Positions 60,294-64,000 of a DNA stretch of 64,000 nt are shown piece after piece. The notes beneath the pieces are model-generated. The model ran no database searches. It was not told the origin of the DNA and saw only the letters and a list, made by a program, of their open reading frames with translations. Location: positions 16,616,001 through 16,680,000 of the forward strand of contig OU612072.1 of NCBI GenBank assembly GCA_914767715.1, in the 5' to 3' direction. The DNA comes from Membranipora membranacea (lineage: Eukaryota; Bryozoa; Gymnolaemata; Cheilostomatida; Membraniporidae). Positions within the stretch are counted from its first letter, which is position 1. Each line of letters opens with the position of its first letter. The translations under genes and the position numbers were made by a program.

Positions 60294-63200
60294 TCATTCA
60301 GTGAGAATTTCATACATGCACACAGATTTCTCAATGAATGTAGGAACTACGAGTGTTTTACCGTACAGACATAAATCAAGAATAAGTGATTTAGACTTCT
60401 TTGCTGGATTAGTCAGTACTCTGTTCATATTTCCTGAAAATGACAATTATACCGGGTATACAATCATGTAACTACAATATAAGTAGAGGACGAAAACTCC
60501 TGAAATAAATCTCCTACACTCAAGTTTGTAGAGGGAAGAACATGTTCATATATATATATATATACATATATAACATTTTCACTGGTCTCCAGTATCATTA
60601 CAATGGTATGTATAACACAAAATTGAATTTTTGTGTATATTACAAAATTTAATCTAATGGACAGGTGTGTATCATGAGATCATTATATTTATGTATATAT
60701 TATATATATATTTTTTACAACCTACCATTACCCTCATCCAAAACGGATATTTCTGTGTGGTCCAGATAAGCTGTTGACACAAGTACGACTCCTGCTGGAT
60801 GATGAACTATCCCACCAGGATTGGTAACTCTCTCAGAACTCCAGATAAGACGTCCATCCTCTAGACTCATCTTCACTACTTTTCCTGCTAATATGTCAGA
60901 TATGACCACACAGTCATCTCCACAGCTGCTCATACTCACATTGCCTTTCATTGTCAGAGAGGCAGGGCAGGCAACTCTTCTGATGACCTCTCCTGTGTAT
61001 GAGTAGATGATGATCCGCTTAGCAGGCCAATCTCCAACAGCGAGCTGATTTTCATTGATGAGTACAATGTGCTGCCCGAAGTATGGAACGGCAGGATGGT
61101 CCCAGGATGTTAATAACGAGCCATGCGATATATCATAGACATTGATCTTTGATTGAGATTTACTGATGTACATGAGACTGTATAGTCTGTTGTTATACGC
61201 AGCAAGAGAGAAGACATATCGACCAGATTTGATGAAGGTGTTGTGCACATAGCCTTGCTGATCTATCCTGTCAGTAGCTCCTCCAAACTGTCCTACATAG
61301 GTGAATCCTTCATAGTGACATACTGTGGTACATCCACGGTCAAACTTCACCTTCCTGATAAACCTTAATCCAGCGGGCGCCTGTCTTTGTTGTGGTGGTG
61401 GAGGGATGGCCGAGGGAGGTGTTGCAGCTGATGGTGGCTGATTAGGGGCTATTAGTGATGGAGGCTTTACAGTGTTTAGATTGTAAGCTTCCCCTCTAAG
61501 CACGGTTTCACCCTCCTCAGTCAACAATTCCATAACTGGGATAAATTCAGTTTCTGTAAACACAAAGTGCTTTCAATTATAAGATGATGGTCTGCATGCA
61601 TGAGATCCTTATATAAAATAATATGTGGAAAAGTTAGGACTATGAGAAAATGTTTTGTAGAAGGAGTTATCAACTTTCTTCAAAGAAGAGAACAACTACT
61701 AAATCATCGCAGTCCTGCTTTATTATTTAGCCGGTGATGTGATTCATTTCATCAGATGGTAATAAAATGTGATCCCCATAACAAAATCATTGTAAAAACT
61801 GACAATTACCTAATCATTCTCTCAAAGATCCAACAGGACAATCAAAAATGAATATATCTCGTTATTTCTCAGAATAACAATTTACCGCCAATAAAAACAA
61901 TCATTTTAAAACTGGGAGTAGGCCTTTGTATCATATGCATATTATTAGTATGTTTTGCCTGACAAAGACTAACCTTCAACTCTCAGTGAGGCCGCATCTC
62001 CCTTCATATCTATGCCAGGTAACTCATAAGAGGTCAGAGACTTCAGGAACTCAAGACTTTCTTTGTACTTCTCAACAAGGTCAACCTGTTCAGGATAATT
62101 CAAATTTTTATCACAGAGCCGTCATGGACAATAAAGCTTGCGAGTGCTTGCTTGTGGCCTTTAGTGTGAAAAGCAAGTAGTCCAAGACAGTTACCAACTG
62201 AGCTATATCTTGGGAGGAAAGCTTCAATCACAGGAGCTTAAATTATCAAGATGTTGAAGTAAGTTGAAGTTTTATTCAGGTGTTCGAAACTGTGCAATCC
62301 CATTTGTGTGATAGAGCAAGCCTCATCTAAGCAAATCTTTGTTATGATAGTTACCAAATATAGTATAGGATAATACTGTTTTGAAGCTCATAAGCCCAAT
62401 TACCTTTAAACTGATCACTTTACGCAAGGCTTATCTGGTAAAGAAAACCAAAAGTGTTACTGTTATACCGTTTATAATCATGACCCTCAGTAGTACGTCC
62501 ACCCCCTTGCTCTTTGGATGATTACAATTGTTGAGTGAGCCTTACCAGGTCTGGCTAGGTAAGGTGCTCTAGGAGACAAAGAGTAAACAAAAGGTCCCAC
62601 CTGTATAAAACAGCTTAGCCGTTTAGGAGCCTTGAGCACAACGACATTGGACACTCACCTGATGATAGTTGTTCATTCTGTCATCATTATCCTGTAATTT
62701 CCTCACTATCTCTCTGTGTATTGTCTCTACTTTCTGCTCTAGAAACACTTCTCTCTCTATTCTCCCTTTACTTCTGTGTGCTTCAAGCTTTAACTCCAGC
62801 CTTTCATACTCCTCCATCACATACTTTATCTAAAACAAAATAAATAAATAATTTTAAATGCTAAATCAGTGAGTGTTAATCTCATGCATATCATAAGCTT
62901 CATCTATTAAGTATTAGCAAACTTCAAAAAATAAACAAAACAGCAACCATAGTGTGATTACTTATCAACTAAGGAGTTGTGTGCCCCTTAAGTATCAGGG
63001 GACAACTTTTAACAATTGAATTCTCAAAATGGTTCAAAATACACAGGTCTCATTATAAGCATAAGATATTAGCCCTCACATATTCCCCCTGATCAAATCG
63101 ACATGCACCTTGAATGTTTGATGAGATAAGCTTCAACTAACTTTCAATAAAGAAATAGGCCACCATAGTTTAATAACTTATCTACTAAGGAGTTGTGTGC

Positions 63201-63944
63201 CCTTAGGAATCAGAGGACAACTTGTAGCAATTGTGCAATGATCAAGGACAATTATTAGGCATTACACATTAGCCCTCACGTATTTATCTCTGGACTGGTG
63301 TAGCTGAGACACCAGCTCTTCTGTTTTCTTGTCCCAGGTTTTCAGTCCTTCAATCGTATCCCTGACAAGCCTGTCAGCTTCACTTTCTCTCTGCTGAGCC
63401 TCAACTCTCAGTTTATCTAGCTCCTGTAATAGAGTTTTCTCCAACTTCTTCAACACAGTAAACTTGTGGCTGCCACCTAAAATATCCAGGCAGTTAACAG
63501 GTATCACAACTTGAAACAATTTGTGCCACAAGCGTTAGAGTGAACTCATCTAGCCTCCTCTCAGCAGCCCAATTTTTCCGCTGAGACAAGGCTACTAAAC
63601 TCACCAAGTATGCTTTTTTCGGGGACAGGTTTTCTTCGAATGGCAGATATTTAAAGCTACAATACAATCACTCACTCTTTCATTCCATAGTGAATAAGGC
63701 TGGTAATGAGCACAGCACAGACATAATCTAAATATTATAGAGCAATAACTAGATACCTACCTTTTGGGCAATTGATATTTTCAGGTAAGCATATCATACA
63801 AAAGGTTTTATAGCATTCAGGACAACCAATTGCTAGCTCCTGATCTTTGTGTACAGAACAGAATCTCTTCTCTAGTTTCTTCATAGCCCTTCTGTAAACA
63901 GCAATCTCCACTACATTATGTTCAGGATTAAGCTCAAAATGAGG
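60294..63944 (-). CDS. TRIM-like protein D, 5' end beyond window
   Basis: Six exons (minus): 63,761-63,944 (second B-box); 63,280-63,476 and 62,659-62,829 (coiled coil); 61,974-62,085; 60,726-61,553 (Pro-rich linker and propeller); 60,294-60,433 (last propeller strand, ending YEILTE). Exon sizes equal those of TRIM-B/C. The RING and first B-box exons lie past position 64,000. Reading is open throughout. The coiled-coil exon differs from A-C mostly at its start (KKLEKTLLQ, TIEGLKTWDKK). The intron at 62,880-63,270 holds two partial copies of its own sequence joined by a piece from the TRIM promoter side. Probable E3 ligase by family. Confidence 0.82.
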
Positions 63945-64000
63945 CTAAAAAATGCAACCGTGGTTTGGATTGAAGAACAAAGATTTTCTATGGTGCGTAA

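Overview
The window is AT-rich eukaryotic DNA with spliced genes (GT-AG introns, mostly 150-1000 bp) and many mobile elements. RING/B-box/coiled-coil/propeller (TRIM-like) genes, a nuclear mitochondrial ribosomal protein gene, tyrosine-recombinase and LINE retrotransposons and a CACTA-type transposase point to an invertebrate animal. A sponge or another early-branching marine animal would fit, but the species cannot be fixed from the sequence.

Layout. (1) 0.4-1.4 kb: dispersed repeat X. (2) 1.5-13.6 kb, minus: a Ngaro-like tyrosine-recombinase (YR) retrotransposon with a 5' part, an SGNH-hydrolase remnant, a gag-like zinc-finger ORF, RT, RNase H and a recombinase remnant. A ~7.1 kb inverted-repeat element (4.8-11.9 kb) splits it. 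(3) 14.7-38.9 kb, minus: TRIM-like genes A, B and C, with mrpl4 lying between A and B and a broken mrpl4 copy between B and C. (4) 39-46.7 kb: foldback elements, a dead LINE, SINE-like sequences and a second copy of repeat X. (5) 46.8-59.6 kb: a second YR retrotransposon, cut by a ~10.9 kb CACTA-like DNA transposon (47,383-58,319). That transposon has inverted repeats of about 500 bp, an intron-rich transposase gene on the minus strand and a divergent three-exon companion gene on the plus strand. (6) 60.3-64.0 kb: TRIM-like gene D, which runs off the window.

Two duplications organise the window. The block repeat X - YR element - TRIM occurs twice (0.4-17.7 kb and 41.3-64 kb). The block TRIM - mrpl4 is tandemly duplicated (14.7-21.3 and 22.9-30.8 kb). 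Because the copies can be compared, empty sites are visible for a 615-bp TTAA foldback element and for a 287-bp SINE.

TRIM-B and TRIM-C have eight exons each, and both join in frame to exactly 658 codons plus stop. TRIM-A is truncated by an internal deletion. The CACTA element is the most unusual object: its transposase reads open across at least nine exons, yet the expected D-P-M-H motif is replaced by E-P-M-P, and one of its exons lies in a perfect 416-bp tandem duplication.
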